A stretch of 64,000 nucleotides of DNA from Marinobacterium mangrovicola (GTDB lineage: Bacteria; Pseudomonadota; Gammaproteobacteria; Pseudomonadales; Balneatricaceae), in assembly GCF_004339595.1 (NCBI RefSeq), contig NZ_SMFU01000008.1, positions 372,001-436,000 of the forward strand, read 5' to 3'. Position numbers and translations under genes: made by a program. The number at the start of each line of letters is the position of its first letter. Position 1 is the stretch's first letter. The notes below the pieces were generated by a model. The model worked only from the letters and a program-made list of their open reading frames with translations. It ran no database searches and was not told the DNA's origin. Positions 35,247 through 44,517 of the stretch are shown here, piece after piece.

Positions 35247-38200
35247 ATGGACAAGCGAATTGCTGTTATCGGTTGCTCACTGCGTTTGCCTAGCTGCGAC
35301 AACACGGAAACACTCTGGAAAGCCCTGCTCGAAAAACGTGACCTGGTGACAGAAGTCCATGAGAGTCGCTGGAGTAAGGACGCATGGAAGCATCCAGACA
35401 AAAAACACCCGGGCAGTAGTTATACCTTTGCGGCGGGATCCCTGGGGGATGTGAGCGGTTTTGACGCGGCTTTTTTTGGTCTGTCTCCGCGTGAAGTAAC
35501 TCATATGGATCCTCAGCAGCGCCTGCTGCTGGAGATGAGCTGGGAGGCGATGGAGCGCGCCTGTATTGCGCCTTCCACCCTGCGCGGCAGCAATACCGGT
35601 GTTTTTATGGGTATCGCTTCCGTTGATTACGCCTACCGCTTCGCTGATGACTTCAGCGCGATTGATGCCAATACCGGTACAGGTACCGCGTCAAGCATCG
35701 CCTCCAACCGAATTTCATACCTGTTTGACCTGAAGGGCCCCAGTGTCTCCATGGATACGGCCTGCTCATCGTCCATGGTGGCTTTTCACCAGGCGTGCCA
35801 GTCGATCCTCAGTGGTGAAAGTGATCTGGCTTTGGCAGGTGGAATCAGTCTGCATCTGCACCCGTTCGGTTTTATGATCTTCTCGAAGGCGACCATGCTC
35901 TCGCCGGACGGTCGTTGCAAAGTCTGGGACGAGGAGGGCAACGGTTACGTCCGTTCCGAGGGCGGCGGTGTATTCCTGCTTAAGAATTATGAGAAGGCGG
36001 TTGCCGATGGTGATCCGATTATTGCCGTCGTCGCGGCAACCGCGGTCAATACCGATGGCTATAAAACAGGGATTACTGTCCCCAACCCGGATGCGCAGAT
36101 TGCGCTGATGCGCAAGGCCTGTGAACGTGCAGGGCTGGAGCCGGATCAGATCGATTATGTCGAGGCTCATGGTACGGGCACTTCTGTGGGAGACCCCATA
36201 GAGACGCGCGCTATCAGTGAGGCCTTGGCCCGTCAGCGAACTAAGCCGCTGAAAATAGGTTCCGTCAAAAGTAACCTTGGGCATCTGGAAACGGCATCCG
36301 GCGTGGCGGGTCTTGCCAAGGCGCTGCTGTCGATTCATAACCGTCAGGTGCCGGCGACCATCGGTTTACGCAAGCCGAACCCAAATATCCGTTTCGATGA
36401 GTGGAACATAGAAGCCGTCACCGAAACTCTGGAACTGCCTAAAACCGGCCAGTTAACCATTGGCGTTAACTCCTTCGGTTTTGGCGGTGCCAATGCTCAC
36501 GTGATTTTGCAAAGCCCGCCGGAGGCATCTGAAATCAGTGAAGCGGATCATGAGCCAGGCCGGGATCTGCCGCTGATTCTTACCGCTCGTAACGCGGATG
36601 CGCTGAAAGTGATGGCTGAGCGCACCGCCGATCAGCTCGATTCCGCTCATGCCGCCAGTCTTTACGATCTGTGCTGGAGCGCACGCTACCGCCGCGAACA
36701 GCATGAGCAGGCGTTGCTGGTATGGGCTCGGGATAAGGGGCAAGCCGCTGGCGCGCTGAGAGCCTTCGCGAAGGGCGAAGAGAGTTCGGGTGTATTCAGC
36801 GGACGCAGGCAGCTGCAGGAGCAGGGCAGCGTTTGGGTCTACTCCGGAAACGGCTGTCAGTGGGCCGGTATGGGCCTGCAGTTGCTTGAACAGTCGAGCC
36901 AGGTCCGCGAGACCGTCGCGGAAGTTAACGCGCTGATCAAGCAGTACTCTGATATATGCGACGTAGAAAAACTGCTCGGAGAGCCTCAGGAAGCTGACTG
37001 CTATGATCTGACCGAGCTGGCGCAGCCGGCGCTGTTCGCGCTTCAGGTTGCGGTGACCCGTTACCTGCGCGATCAGGGCATCAAGCCCGTAGCAGTGACC
37101 GGCCACAGCGTCGGTGAAGTGGCAGCAGCCTGGGCCTCGGGCGCGCTGACGCTGGAGCAGGCCGCTCGCGTCATCTGTATTCGCAGCCACTATCAGGGCA
37201 AGACCGCTGGCAGCGGTGAAATGACCGCCGTCGCGCTGGACGAGCAGAGCCTTAATACGCTGATCGATGAGCTTGAATGTGAGCGCGTTGCCGTTGCCGG
37301 CGTCAACAGTGCGAAGGGGTCTACGCTGGCCGGTGAGCCCGCTCAACTCGAGCTGATCGAAACCCGTTTAAGGGAGCAGAGCGTTCGCTTCAAGCGCTTG
37401 AGTCTGAATTACGCATTCCACAGCCCCTGTATGGATCCGATCGAAGCGGGCCTGAAAGAGGCGTTGGCCGGATTGCAGCCGGGCGACAGCGAAATTCCGT
37501 TTATCTCCACGGTGACTGGCGAGGAACTGGGCGGTAAATCTCTGGATGCTGAGTACTGGTGGCGCAATATCCGCCAGCCGGTGCTGTTTGAAAAGGCGAT
37601 ATCGAATTGCCTCGAAAAGGGTCAGCGGACATTCATTGAAATTGGTGCACATCCCGTACTGCGCACTTACCTCAATGAATGCCTGCGGGCCGAAGACCTG
37701 CAGGGGCAGGTGGTTGCAACCCTGTCTCGTGGTCAGGATAGCGCAGCGGAGCTTGAAAGAGCTCTGGCTGAGTTGATTCTGAGCGGCGCGAAACTCGATG
37801 AAAGCGCCTGGTTCCCGGTACAGGGCAAAGCCGTCGCGCTGCCCGATTACCCCTGGCAGAAACAGCCTTACTGGAAGTCGGACAGCGCTGAGTCTTTGCG
37901 TTTGCTGTCACGTCACTATCAGCACCCGCTGCTTGGCTACACCTTGCCGCATCAACCCGGAGTCTGGGAGTCGCAGCTGGATACCGGACGCCAGCCCTGG
38001 CTGGCGGATCATTTGGTGGGCGATGGTGTCGTATTCCCGGGTGCCGGTTATGCGGAACTCGCACTGGCGGCGGTCGAACAGCATCTGCTGGAGCATGAAT
38101 CCGACGCGGATTGGATCGATATCGAAGGCCTCGAGATCCAGGCTCCGATGCTGCTGGAGACGGGCACGACCAAGGTAGTGAGCACCAGCCTCGAAGAAGT

Positions 38201-41200
38201 GAGCGGCAAGCTGTGTATCAAGGCACGCCCATATGCTCATGAAGGCGAGTGGCAGAATCACGTTAAGGCACGTTGGTTTGCCGGTAGCGCTGGCCGTCTC
38301 CTGGATCGTCAGGGACCAGGGATACCGGAACGGGCAGCGGACTTTAATCGTGAGCAGCACCTGTCCGCGGCCGCTCATATCGGCCTGGACTACGGCCCTG
38401 CGTTCCAGGGTGTCAGCGAAGGCTGGGTCGACGGCGACACCGTTATCGGCCGTTACCAGCCTACTGAAGAGATCAAGCAGACTCATGATGGCCTGCTGTT
38501 GCACCCGGGCATCCTGGATACGGCTTTCCAGCTGTTTATCCCGTTACTGGCCCAGGAAAAAAACCGGGGCGGCTTCGGTTATGTGCCGGTGCAGATCGAA
38601 CGCCTGCAATTTAGCCGGGTGAATATAGGCGTCATTCCCGCGCTGGTTCGGGTGCGGCTGGTGCGTCGATCGCCACATTCGCTGCTGGCCGAAGTTGAAC
38701 TCTTCGGTGCTGAGGGCGAAGCGGTTGCCGTACTGACCGGCGTCCGTTTCAAGGCCGTGCCGCTGCGTAAACAGCAGTCACTGGCTATTTCCAAACTGGA
38801 GATGCCGTTGCTGCCGCTGCCGCTACCAAAGATACCCTCTGCGTTGAACCACACCGGTTTATTACAGGCGTTAGAGCCATTTTTTGCCGATCAATCCGAA
38901 GACCGGATGATCACCGAAGTTGAGCCGCTGCTGGATACCCTGGTGCTGGCGGGCCTCGAACATGGGGTCAGCGAGAAACCTGTGCGTCTGGCTCAGCTGG
39001 GCGACCAGCAGAAGCGCTGGGCAGAAATGGCCATCAAACAGGGAATGCTGGCTGAAAACGAAGCCGGCGATCTGATCGTTCCTGAACCGCCGGAAGTGGA
39101 TCTGGCCGGCCTTTGGGAGCTGCTTCTGCGTGAATATCCCGAAGCTTTTGTGCCTGTGCATGCGGCAGGCCGTTTTGGTTTGCACCTGTCTGAATGGTTG
39201 CACCAGACCGGCTCATTGCCGGAATTAACCGAGCGAGCCTGGGGTGAGATCTACCGCGCGCGTTATGAACCGGCCCGAGAAGCCGTATTCCGGGGGCTGC
39301 TGGCTGAACGGTTACACGCGCAGCTACAGGATCTGCAGCCGGGCCAGCGCTTGGCTATGGCGGAAGTGTGTGCGGGAGAGATGATCCTGACACCGTCGCT
39401 GGCAGCGCAGATCAAAGGCTTTAATGCAGATCTATGCTTCCTGAGCAGTTCGTCGGCAGCCGTTACAGAGGCGCGTGCCCAGCTACATAATCCTGAACAG
39501 CTGCAGGCGCTGCACTGGGATAAACAGACTTTGCCCGCTGAGCTGGGCTTGCTGGACCTGGTCATCATCCACCTGGACTTTATGCGTCCGTCCGAGGTGC
39601 GTCAGTTGCTGCAGCAGCTGCGCACGAAGCTCCGGCCGGGTGCGCAGGTGATGCTGATGGGGCTGCCGCAGGCGTTCTGGCTGGAGCAGCTTTCAAGTGC
39701 AGCACCTGATCTGCTGGAGCAGGAGGGTAGTCTGCAGCCGGGCGTCGCTCATTGGATCCGCTTGCTCTCCGGCCTTGGCTACGAAATCGCGCAGCAGCTG
39801 GAAGATTCCGAGCAGCCGGGTAGTGCCTTCCTGCTGGCGGCGGCGCAGCCGCTGGACGCGGAGGTCGATGATTCAGGTGAGCCGGGACGGTTGCTGGTGT
39901 TGACCGATCAGGCCGCTCAGGTATTGAGTGACAGGCTGCTATCCCACTGTGGACGGGCGCAGGCATTTTCCAGTTCCGATGATCTGCTGGGTCAGCTTTC
40001 CGAAGAGGTAGATTTGTCACAAGCGACGCAGGTTGTTCTGTTGGCAGGGGCCTGGTCCGAAGGCTCGCCAGAGCAGACGACAAAGCGCTGTGCACAGATC
40101 CGTGACCTGGTTAAATCGCTTGATGCCAAGGATGAAGCGATTCGTCTGACAGTCATTACGGCCGGCGTGGGTGCGGCTCAGCTAACTCCGCAGACGCTTC
40201 CGCAGAGCGAACAGGTTATCAGCCAGACCGCTGTCTGGGGCTTTGTTCGCACCTTGATGAATGAAACGGCGTTGCCTCTGCAGTTGATCGATCTGCCAGC
40301 TGATCCCGCGAAGGTTGATTCGGCTGCCTTTGAGCAGGCTTTGAACTGTTCGGTTGATGAGGATGAGCAATACCTCGTCGCTGCCGGTGAGCGATACGTG
40401 CCGCGTTTGATGCACGCTAAACCGGCCGAGCGAGAGGACAGTGTCGAACTGAGCCAGAGCTTTACTCTTGGCTTCGATCAGCCTGGACAGTTGAAGAATC
40501 TGCGTTGGAAGCCTCGTGAACTGGCGCTTCCAGGGGATGAGGAGGTTGCCGTTGAGGTCAAGGCTACCGGACTCAACTTCCGCGATGTGATGTACGCGCT
40601 CGGCCTGTTGGCCGATGAGGCGATCGAGAACGGTTTCTCTGGTCCAGCCATGGGGCTCGAGTTTGCCGGTGTCGTTACATCGGTGGGCGCCGGCGTCACC
40701 GATTTCCGTCCTGGTGACAAGGTGGTTGGCTTTGGTTCCGCCAGCTTTAGCACTCAGATGGTGACCGGCGCAGAGACCCTAGCGCATCTTCCTGCCGATA
40801 TCAGCTTTGAAGCGGCAGCGACAATTCCGACCACCTTCTTCACCGTGTACTACGCGCTCAAGCATCTGGCGCGGCTGCAGCCCGGTGAACGACTGCTGAT
40901 TCATGGCGCCGCCGGTGGTGTAGGTCTTGCCGCGATTCAGATCGGCCGCCTGATGGGAGCGGAAATCTTCGCCACAGTCGGCTCTGCCAGCAAGCGTGAT
41001 GTGGTGCGCCTGCTGGGCATCGACGCGATTTATGATTCGCGCAGTCACACCTTTGCCGAAGAGATTCTTGCTGACACCGACGAGCAGGGCGTGGATGTGG
41101 TGCTCAACTCCCTGGCGGGTGAAGCAGTTAATCAGAACCTGCGAGTGCTGCGCCCCTTCGGTCGTTTCCTGGAGCTGGGCAAGCGTGATTTCTATGAGAA

Positions 41201-42650
41201 CACGGCAATAGGCCTGCGTCCGTTCCGCAATAACATCAGCTATTTCGGCATCGATTCCGATCAGTTGATGAAGGTGCATCCGACGCTGACCCGGATGCTG
41301 TTTCGGGAGATGATGGCCCTGTTTGAAGAGGGTGAACTTTACCCGCTGCCGTATACGGCGTTTGCCGCATCTAATGTGGTCGATGCGTTCCGCTATATGC
41401 AGCAGGCGAAGCAGATCGGCAAGGTCGTGGTTAACTACCCGCAGCTCCCCGACGCTTCGCAGCCGCCGCTGCAGCAACATGAGAGCCTGAATCTGTCGGG
41501 CGATAGAACCTTCCTGGTCACCGGCGGCCTCGGTGGTTTCGGCCTGCGTACGGCTCAGTGGCTGGTTGAAAAGGGTGTACGCCACCTGGCTCTGGTGAGT
41601 CGCCGAGGTAAGGCTGAAGGGGGCGAGGCTGAGATTGTCGCGGAGCTATCTGCTCAGGGCATTGACGTTCAGGCTTATGCCTGTGATGTATCCGATAAGG
41701 CTCGCCTGCAAGAAACGCTGGAGCTTATCGAGCAACAGCAGCCGTCTCTTGCCGGTGTGGTGCATGCCGCCACCGTTTTTGCCGATGGCCTGGTAGAAAA
41801 CATGACCGACGAGCAGATCTCGCAGGTTTTGGGGGCCAAGGCTTACGGTGCCCAGTACCTGCATGAGCTGACGGTGGATAAGCCGATAGAGCTCTTCCTG
41901 ATGTTCTCTTCGGCAACGACTCTGTTTGGTAACCCTGGTCAGGCTAACTACGTAGCCGCGAACCTGGCACTTGAAGCGCTAACTCATCTGCGCAAAGCTC
42001 AGGGACTGGCCGCAACCTGTGTGCGCTGGGGAGCGATTGATGATGCCGGCTACCTGGCCCGCAATACCCAGATTAAGCAGGCACTGCAGTCTCGCATGGG
42101 TGGCGATGCTCTGACCACGGCCCGTGCTTTAGCAGTATTGGAACAGATGCTATTGCAGAACCAGTCGCTGCTGGGTGTAATGGAGTTTGACTGGTCGGCA
42201 CTGGCGCGCTTCCTTCCCAAGGCGAATGCTGCACGTTACCAGCTGATTGCTCGCAGTCATGACGGCAGTGATAGCAGTGACAAGGGTGGGGACCTGTTGG
42301 CAGAACTACTGAGTTTGGAGCCAGAGGAACAGCTGGTCAGGATTGCTGAGGAGCTGAAACAGAGCCTGGGGCAGATCCTGATGCTATCCGCGGATCAGAT
42401 CGATCCGGAGCAGTCGGTCTATGACTTGGGCTTTGACTCGCTGATGGGCGTCGAGCTGATCACCGCGATAGAGGATCGCTTCGGTGTGCAGCTGCCGGCA
42501 ATGGCGATCAGTGAGTCTCCGACCATTGCGAAGCTTTCCGTTAAGCTGCAGGAGCGTATCAGCGGTGAGCACGACGACAGTGATGATGTAACACATGCCC
42601 AGATTGCTGCTCAGCACGGCGTGAGTGAAAACGAGGTAAAAGGTAGTTGA
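35247..42650 (+). CDS. rkpA: Highly reducing type I polyketide/fatty-acid synthase (RkpA/WcbR type)
   Basis: 2467 residues, single module. Domains in order: ketosynthase (1-425; Cys173, His308, His346 present), acyltransferase (about 525-830; GHSVGE Ser621), dehydratase (about 890-1180; His922 and Asp1091), a degenerate methyltransferase-like region (about 1230-1580) without a recognisable SAM glycine motif, enoyl reductase (about 1740-2060; HGAAGGVGLAAIQ), ketoreductase (about 2085-2270; VTGGLGGFGLRTA) and carrier protein (about 2370-2440; DSL Ser2398). It should build a fully reduced acyl chain iteratively. No thioesterase is present; release is presumably by the PLP acyltransferase encoded next, whose start overlaps this stop (TTGA). 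No phosphopantetheinyl transferase is in the window. Confidence 0.92.
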   Translation: MDKRIAVIGCSLRLPSCDNTETLWKALLEKRDLVTEVHESRWSKDAWKHPDKKHPGSSYTFAAGSLGDVSGFDAAFFGLSPREVTHMDPQQRLLLEMSWEAMERACIAPSTLRGSNTGVFMGIASVDYAYRFADDFSAIDANTGTGTASSIASNRISYLFDLKGPSVSMDTACSSSMVAFHQACQSILSGESDLALAGGISLHLHPFGFMIFSKATMLSPDGRCKVWDEEGNGYVRSEGGGVFLLKNYEKAVADGDPIIAVVAATAVNTDGYKTGITVPNPDAQIALMRKACERAGLEPDQIDYVEAHGTGTSVGDPIETRAISEALARQRTKPLKIGSVKSNLGHLETASGVAGLAKALLSIHNRQVPATIGLRKPNPNIRFDEWNIEAVTETLELPKTGQLTIGVNSFGFGGANAHVILQSPPEASEISEADHEPGRDLPLILTARNADALKVMAERTADQLDSAHAASLYDLCWSARYRREQHEQALLVWARDKGQAAGALRAFAKGEESSGVFSGRRQLQEQGSVWVYSGNGCQWAGMGLQLLEQSSQVRETVAEVNALIKQYSDICDVEKLLGEPQEADCYDLTELAQPALFALQVAVTRYLRDQGIKPVAVTGHSVGEVAAAWASGALTLEQAARVICIRSHYQGKTAGSGEMTAVALDEQSLNTLIDELECERVAVAGVNSAKGSTLAGEPAQLELIETRLREQSVRFKRLSLNYAFHSPCMDPIEAGLKEALAGLQPGDSEIPFISTVTGEELGGKSLDAEYWWRNIRQPVLFEKAISNCLEKGQRTFIEIGAHPVLRTYLNECLRAEDLQGQVVATLSRGQDSAAELERALAELILSGAKLDESAWFPVQGKAVALPDYPWQKQPYWKSDSAESLRLLSRHYQHPLLGYTLPHQPGVWESQLDTGRQPWLADHLVGDGVVFPGAGYAELALAAVEQHLLEHESDADWIDIEGLEIQAPMLLETGTTKVVSTSLEEVSGKLCIKARPYAHEGEWQNHVKARWFAGSAGRLLDRQGPGIPERAADFNREQHLSAAAHIGLDYGPAFQGVSEGWVDGDTVIGRYQPTEEIKQTHDGLLLHPGILDTAFQLFIPLLAQEKNRGGFGYVPVQIERLQFSRVNIGVIPALVRVRLVRRSPHSLLAEVELFGAEGEAVAVLTGVRFKAVPLRKQQSLAISKLEMPLLPLPLPKIPSALNHTGLLQALEPFFADQSEDRMITEVEPLLDTLVLAGLEHGVSEKPVRLAQLGDQQKRWAEMAIKQGMLAENEAGDLIVPEPPEVDLAGLWELLLREYPEAFVPVHAAGRFGLHLSEWLHQTGSLPELTERAWGEIYRARYEPAREAVFRGLLAERLHAQLQDLQPGQRLAMAEVCAGEMILTPSLAAQIKGFNADLCFLSSSSAAVTEARAQLHNPEQLQALHWDKQTLPAELGLLDLVIIHLDFMRPSEVRQLLQQLRTKLRPGAQVMLMGLPQAFWLEQLSSAAPDLLEQEGSLQPGVAHWIRLLSGLGYEIAQQLEDSEQPGSAFLLAAAQPLDAEVDDSGEPGRLLVLTDQAAQVLSDRLLSHCGRAQAFSSSDDLLGQLSEEVDLSQATQVVLLAGAWSEGSPEQTTKRCAQIRDLVKSLDAKDEAIRLTVITAGVGAAQLTPQTLPQSEQVISQTAVWGFVRTLMNETALPLQLIDLPADPAKVDSAAFEQALNCSVDEDEQYLVAAGERYVPRLMHAKPAEREDSVELSQSFTLGFDQPGQLKNLRWKPRELALPGDEEVAVEVKATGLNFRDVMYALGLLADEAIENGFSGPAMGLEFAGVVTSVGAGVTDFRPGDKVVGFGSASFSTQMVTGAETLAHLPADISFEAAATIPTTFFTVYYALKHLARLQPGERLLIHGAAGGVGLAAIQIGRLMGAEIFATVGSASKRDVVRLLGIDAIYDSRSHTFAEEILADTDEQGVDVVLNSLAGEAVNQNLRVLRPFGRFLELGKRDFYENTAIGLRPFRNNISYFGIDSDQLMKVHPTLTRMLFREMMALFEEGELYPLPYTAFAASNVVDAFRYMQQAKQIGKVVVNYPQLPDASQPPLQQHESLNLSGDRTFLVTGGLGGFGLRTAQWLVEKGVRHLALVSRRGKAEGGEAEIVAELSAQGIDVQAYACDVSDKARLQETLELIEQQQPSLAGVVHAATVFADGLVENMTDEQISQVLGAKAYGAQYLHELTVDKPIELFLMFSSATTLFGNPGQANYVAANLALEALTHLRKAQGLAATCVRWGAIDDAGYLARNTQIKQALQSRMGGDALTTARALAVLEQMLLQNQSLLGVMEFDWSALARFLPKANAARYQLIARSHDGSDSSDKGGDLLAELLSLEPEEQLVRIAEELKQSLGQILMLSADQIDPEQSVYDLGFDSLMGVELITAIEDRFGVQLPAMAISESPTIAKLSVKLQERISGEHDDSDDVTHAQIAAQHGVSENEVKGS

Positions 42651-43966
42651 AAGTCGCGCAATCGATGAAGCAGCGTCTGATAGAACAATCTGTTCAGCGC
42701 AAACTGAAACGCAATGACCGCAAGGCTTCTGCTGGAACGTTGGTAACCGGTGAGGCTGCGCCTAACCGGCGTACAGACTTTCGGCAGCACCCCGGCTGGC
42801 AACAGCTGAATATTATGCGAGAGGGGGCTCAGAAGCTGGGTGTTGAAGATCCCTTCTTTCGGGTCCATGAGGGCTGTTCCGGTGCCACCGCCATTATTGA
42901 CGGCCGCGAGTGTATCAACTTCGCCAGCTACAACTACCTGGGCTTGTCCGGCGATCCGCGTGTGATAGCAGCAGCGCAGAATGCTGCAGCGAAATACGGT
43001 ACTTCGGTTTCAGCCAGCCGGATGGTGTCGGGCGAGCGTCCTATTCATCGAGAGTTGGAGCAGGCATTGGCGCAGGTTTATAAGGCCGATGATTCCCTGG
43101 CGTTTGTCAGTGGCCATGCGACCAATGTTTCGGTGATCGGTTACCTGATGGGTAGTCGTGACCTTGTTCTGCATGATGAATATATCCACAACAGCAGCCT
43201 CGTTGGGGCCCAGTTGTCCGGCGCAAGGCGTATGGCATTCCGTCATAACGACCTTAATCATCTTGAAAAACTTCTGCAGCAAAATCGTCATCAGTTCGAA
43301 CGGGTGTTGATCGTTGTCGAAGGCCTTTACAGTATGGACGGTGATACGCCTGACCTCTCGGGCCTGGTTGAGCTGAAAGAGTCCCATGAGTGCTGGTTGA
43401 TGGTTGATGAGGCTCATGCGCTTGGGGTTCTTGGAGAGAAGGGGCTCGGTAGTCATGAGCATGTGGGTATCGATCCGACCCGCGTCGATATCTGGATGGG
43501 GACACTGAGCAAGAATCTGTCTGGCTGCGGCGGCTATATCGCAGGCTGTCAGCCGCTGATCGATATGCTGCGCCATTTCGCGCCTGGATTCCTGTACAGT
43601 GTTGGCATGCCTGCCAGTGTTGCAGGTGCAGCGATTGAGTCGCTGCGGATCATGCAGGCTGAGCCTCAGCGCGTGCAGGCGCTGCAGAAGAATTCTGAAT
43701 ATCTAGCAAACCAGGCAAGAGCTGCGGGTTTTGATGTGGGTGAAAGTATAGGCCGGGCGGTGGTGCCGGTTATCAGTGGGAGCTCTCTGGTCGCGACGCG
43801 TCAATCAGTTGAGCTGCTGAAACAGGGTGTGAACGTTCAACCCATCCTGTACCCCGCGGTGCCTGAAAAAAGTGCGCGCCTGCGTTTCTTTGTATGTAGT
43901 GAGCACACTGAGGAACAGATCGATTTTACACTTGATGCTCTTCTCGAATTGGGAGCAGCATCATGA
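42647..43966 (+). CDS. rkpG: AONS/SPT-family PLP-dependent acyltransferase (RkpG/WcbT type)
   Basis: About 439 residues of the alpha-oxoamine synthase family (8-amino-7-oxononanoate synthase, serine palmitoyltransferase, KBL). Motifs: NFASYNYLGLSGDPRV, GTSVSASRMVSGERPIHRELE, DEAHALGVLGEKGLG and TLSKNLSGCGGYIAG with the PLP lysine at about residue 289. It likely condenses the synthase-bound acyl chain with an amino acid, releasing the chain as a long-chain amino-ketone. A biotin role is less likely given the context and the N-terminal extension of about 60 residues. Start TTG 42647 lies 5 bases after AAAGG; ATG 42665 is the alternative. Confidence 0.87.
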   Translation: MKVAQSMKQRLIEQSVQRKLKRNDRKASAGTLVTGEAAPNRRTDFRQHPGWQQLNIMREGAQKLGVEDPFFRVHEGCSGATAIIDGRECINFASYNYLGLSGDPRVIAAAQNAAAKYGTSVSASRMVSGERPIHRELEQALAQVYKADDSLAFVSGHATNVSVIGYLMGSRDLVLHDEYIHNSSLVGAQLSGARRMAFRHNDLNHLEKLLQQNRHQFERVLIVVEGLYSMDGDTPDLSGLVELKESHECWLMVDEAHALGVLGEKGLGSHEHVGIDPTRVDIWMGTLSKNLSGCGGYIAGCQPLIDMLRHFAPGFLYSVGMPASVAGAAIESLRIMQAEPQRVQALQKNSEYLANQARAAGFDVGESIGRAVVPVISGSSLVATRQSVELLKQGVNVQPILYPAVPEKSARLRFFVCSEHTEEQIDFTLDALLELGAAS

Positions 43967-44014
43967 ACGCCTCGTGGACTAGTGGCTTAATGACGACGTC
44001 CAACCGCTCTAGTG

Positions 44015-44036
44015 GCGCTGGCCGGCTGGCCAGCGC
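44015..44036. other. Perfect hairpin before the lipoprotein gene
   Basis: GCGCTGGCC and GGCCAGCGC around a GGCT loop, a nine-base perfect stem between the acyltransferase and lipoprotein genes. No U-tract; possible attenuator or RNase-resistant stem. A 26-codon frame starting ATGA-coupled at 43963 runs through it but resembles nothing known. Confidence 0.5.
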
Positions 44037-44115
44037 TTACTGAAAACGTTAATATGCCGCCCTCAAAGGATTTGAGATGTCTTTGCGGGCGGATATAAAT
44101 GGAGTTATCTGTGGT

Positions 44116-44502
44116 ATGCAGACCCCTTTCTTTACGACCACATCACGGTTTTTAGCGACTTTGGTCTGTGTCGGCGCTCTCGCCGGTTGTGCCCAAACGT
44201 CCCCCGTTTCCTCCGGTAGCCAATGGCAGTCGCAGGCGACAGTCGCCAACACCTTATCACCTGAACTACAGCAGTTTTTCAATAACTCCGCTGAGCAGGC
44301 ATCCGCATATTTTGATCACACCCCTTGGGGCAGTCATGCCGATGTGATCGTGCAGAGCCAGTATTACGCCGGTTCAGGGCGTGATTGCCTGCGCTTGCAG
44401 GTAATTCCTGCCGCCCAGACGACAAAAATCGCCATCGCCTGTAAACAAGATAGCCAATGGGTCTCGGTACGTCCGGTCACCCAGCTGCTTAACGCCCAAT
44501 AA
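44116..44502 (+). CDS. Small outer-membrane lipoprotein, 17-kDa-antigen-like C-terminus
   Basis: 128 residues from ATG 44116 (GGAG at 44101-44104). The signal peptide ends in a lipobox LAGC at about residue 24. The C-terminal half, YYAGSGRDCLRLQVIPAAQTT followed by an ACKQD-SQW-V ending, resembles the end domain of Rickettsia-type 17-kDa surface antigens. It lies directly upstream of the Wza/KpsD-like gene, so it may support the outer-membrane channel. An in-frame start at 44077 would bury the signal peptide and is less likely. Confidence 0.75.
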   Translation: MQTPFFTTTSRFLATLVCVGALAGCAQTSPVSSGSQWQSQATVANTLSPELQQFFNNSAEQASAYFDHTPWGSHADVIVQSQYYAGSGRDCLRLQVIPAAQTTKIAIACKQDSQWVSVRPVTQLLNAQ

Positions 44503-44517
44503 AGCTGGTATTTGCGC

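Noticed and set aside
42647-43966. Biotin gene bioF
   Set aside because: Sequence is in the same superfamily, but no other biotin gene is nearby, it has a long N-terminal extension, and it is fused by overlap to the synthase gene.
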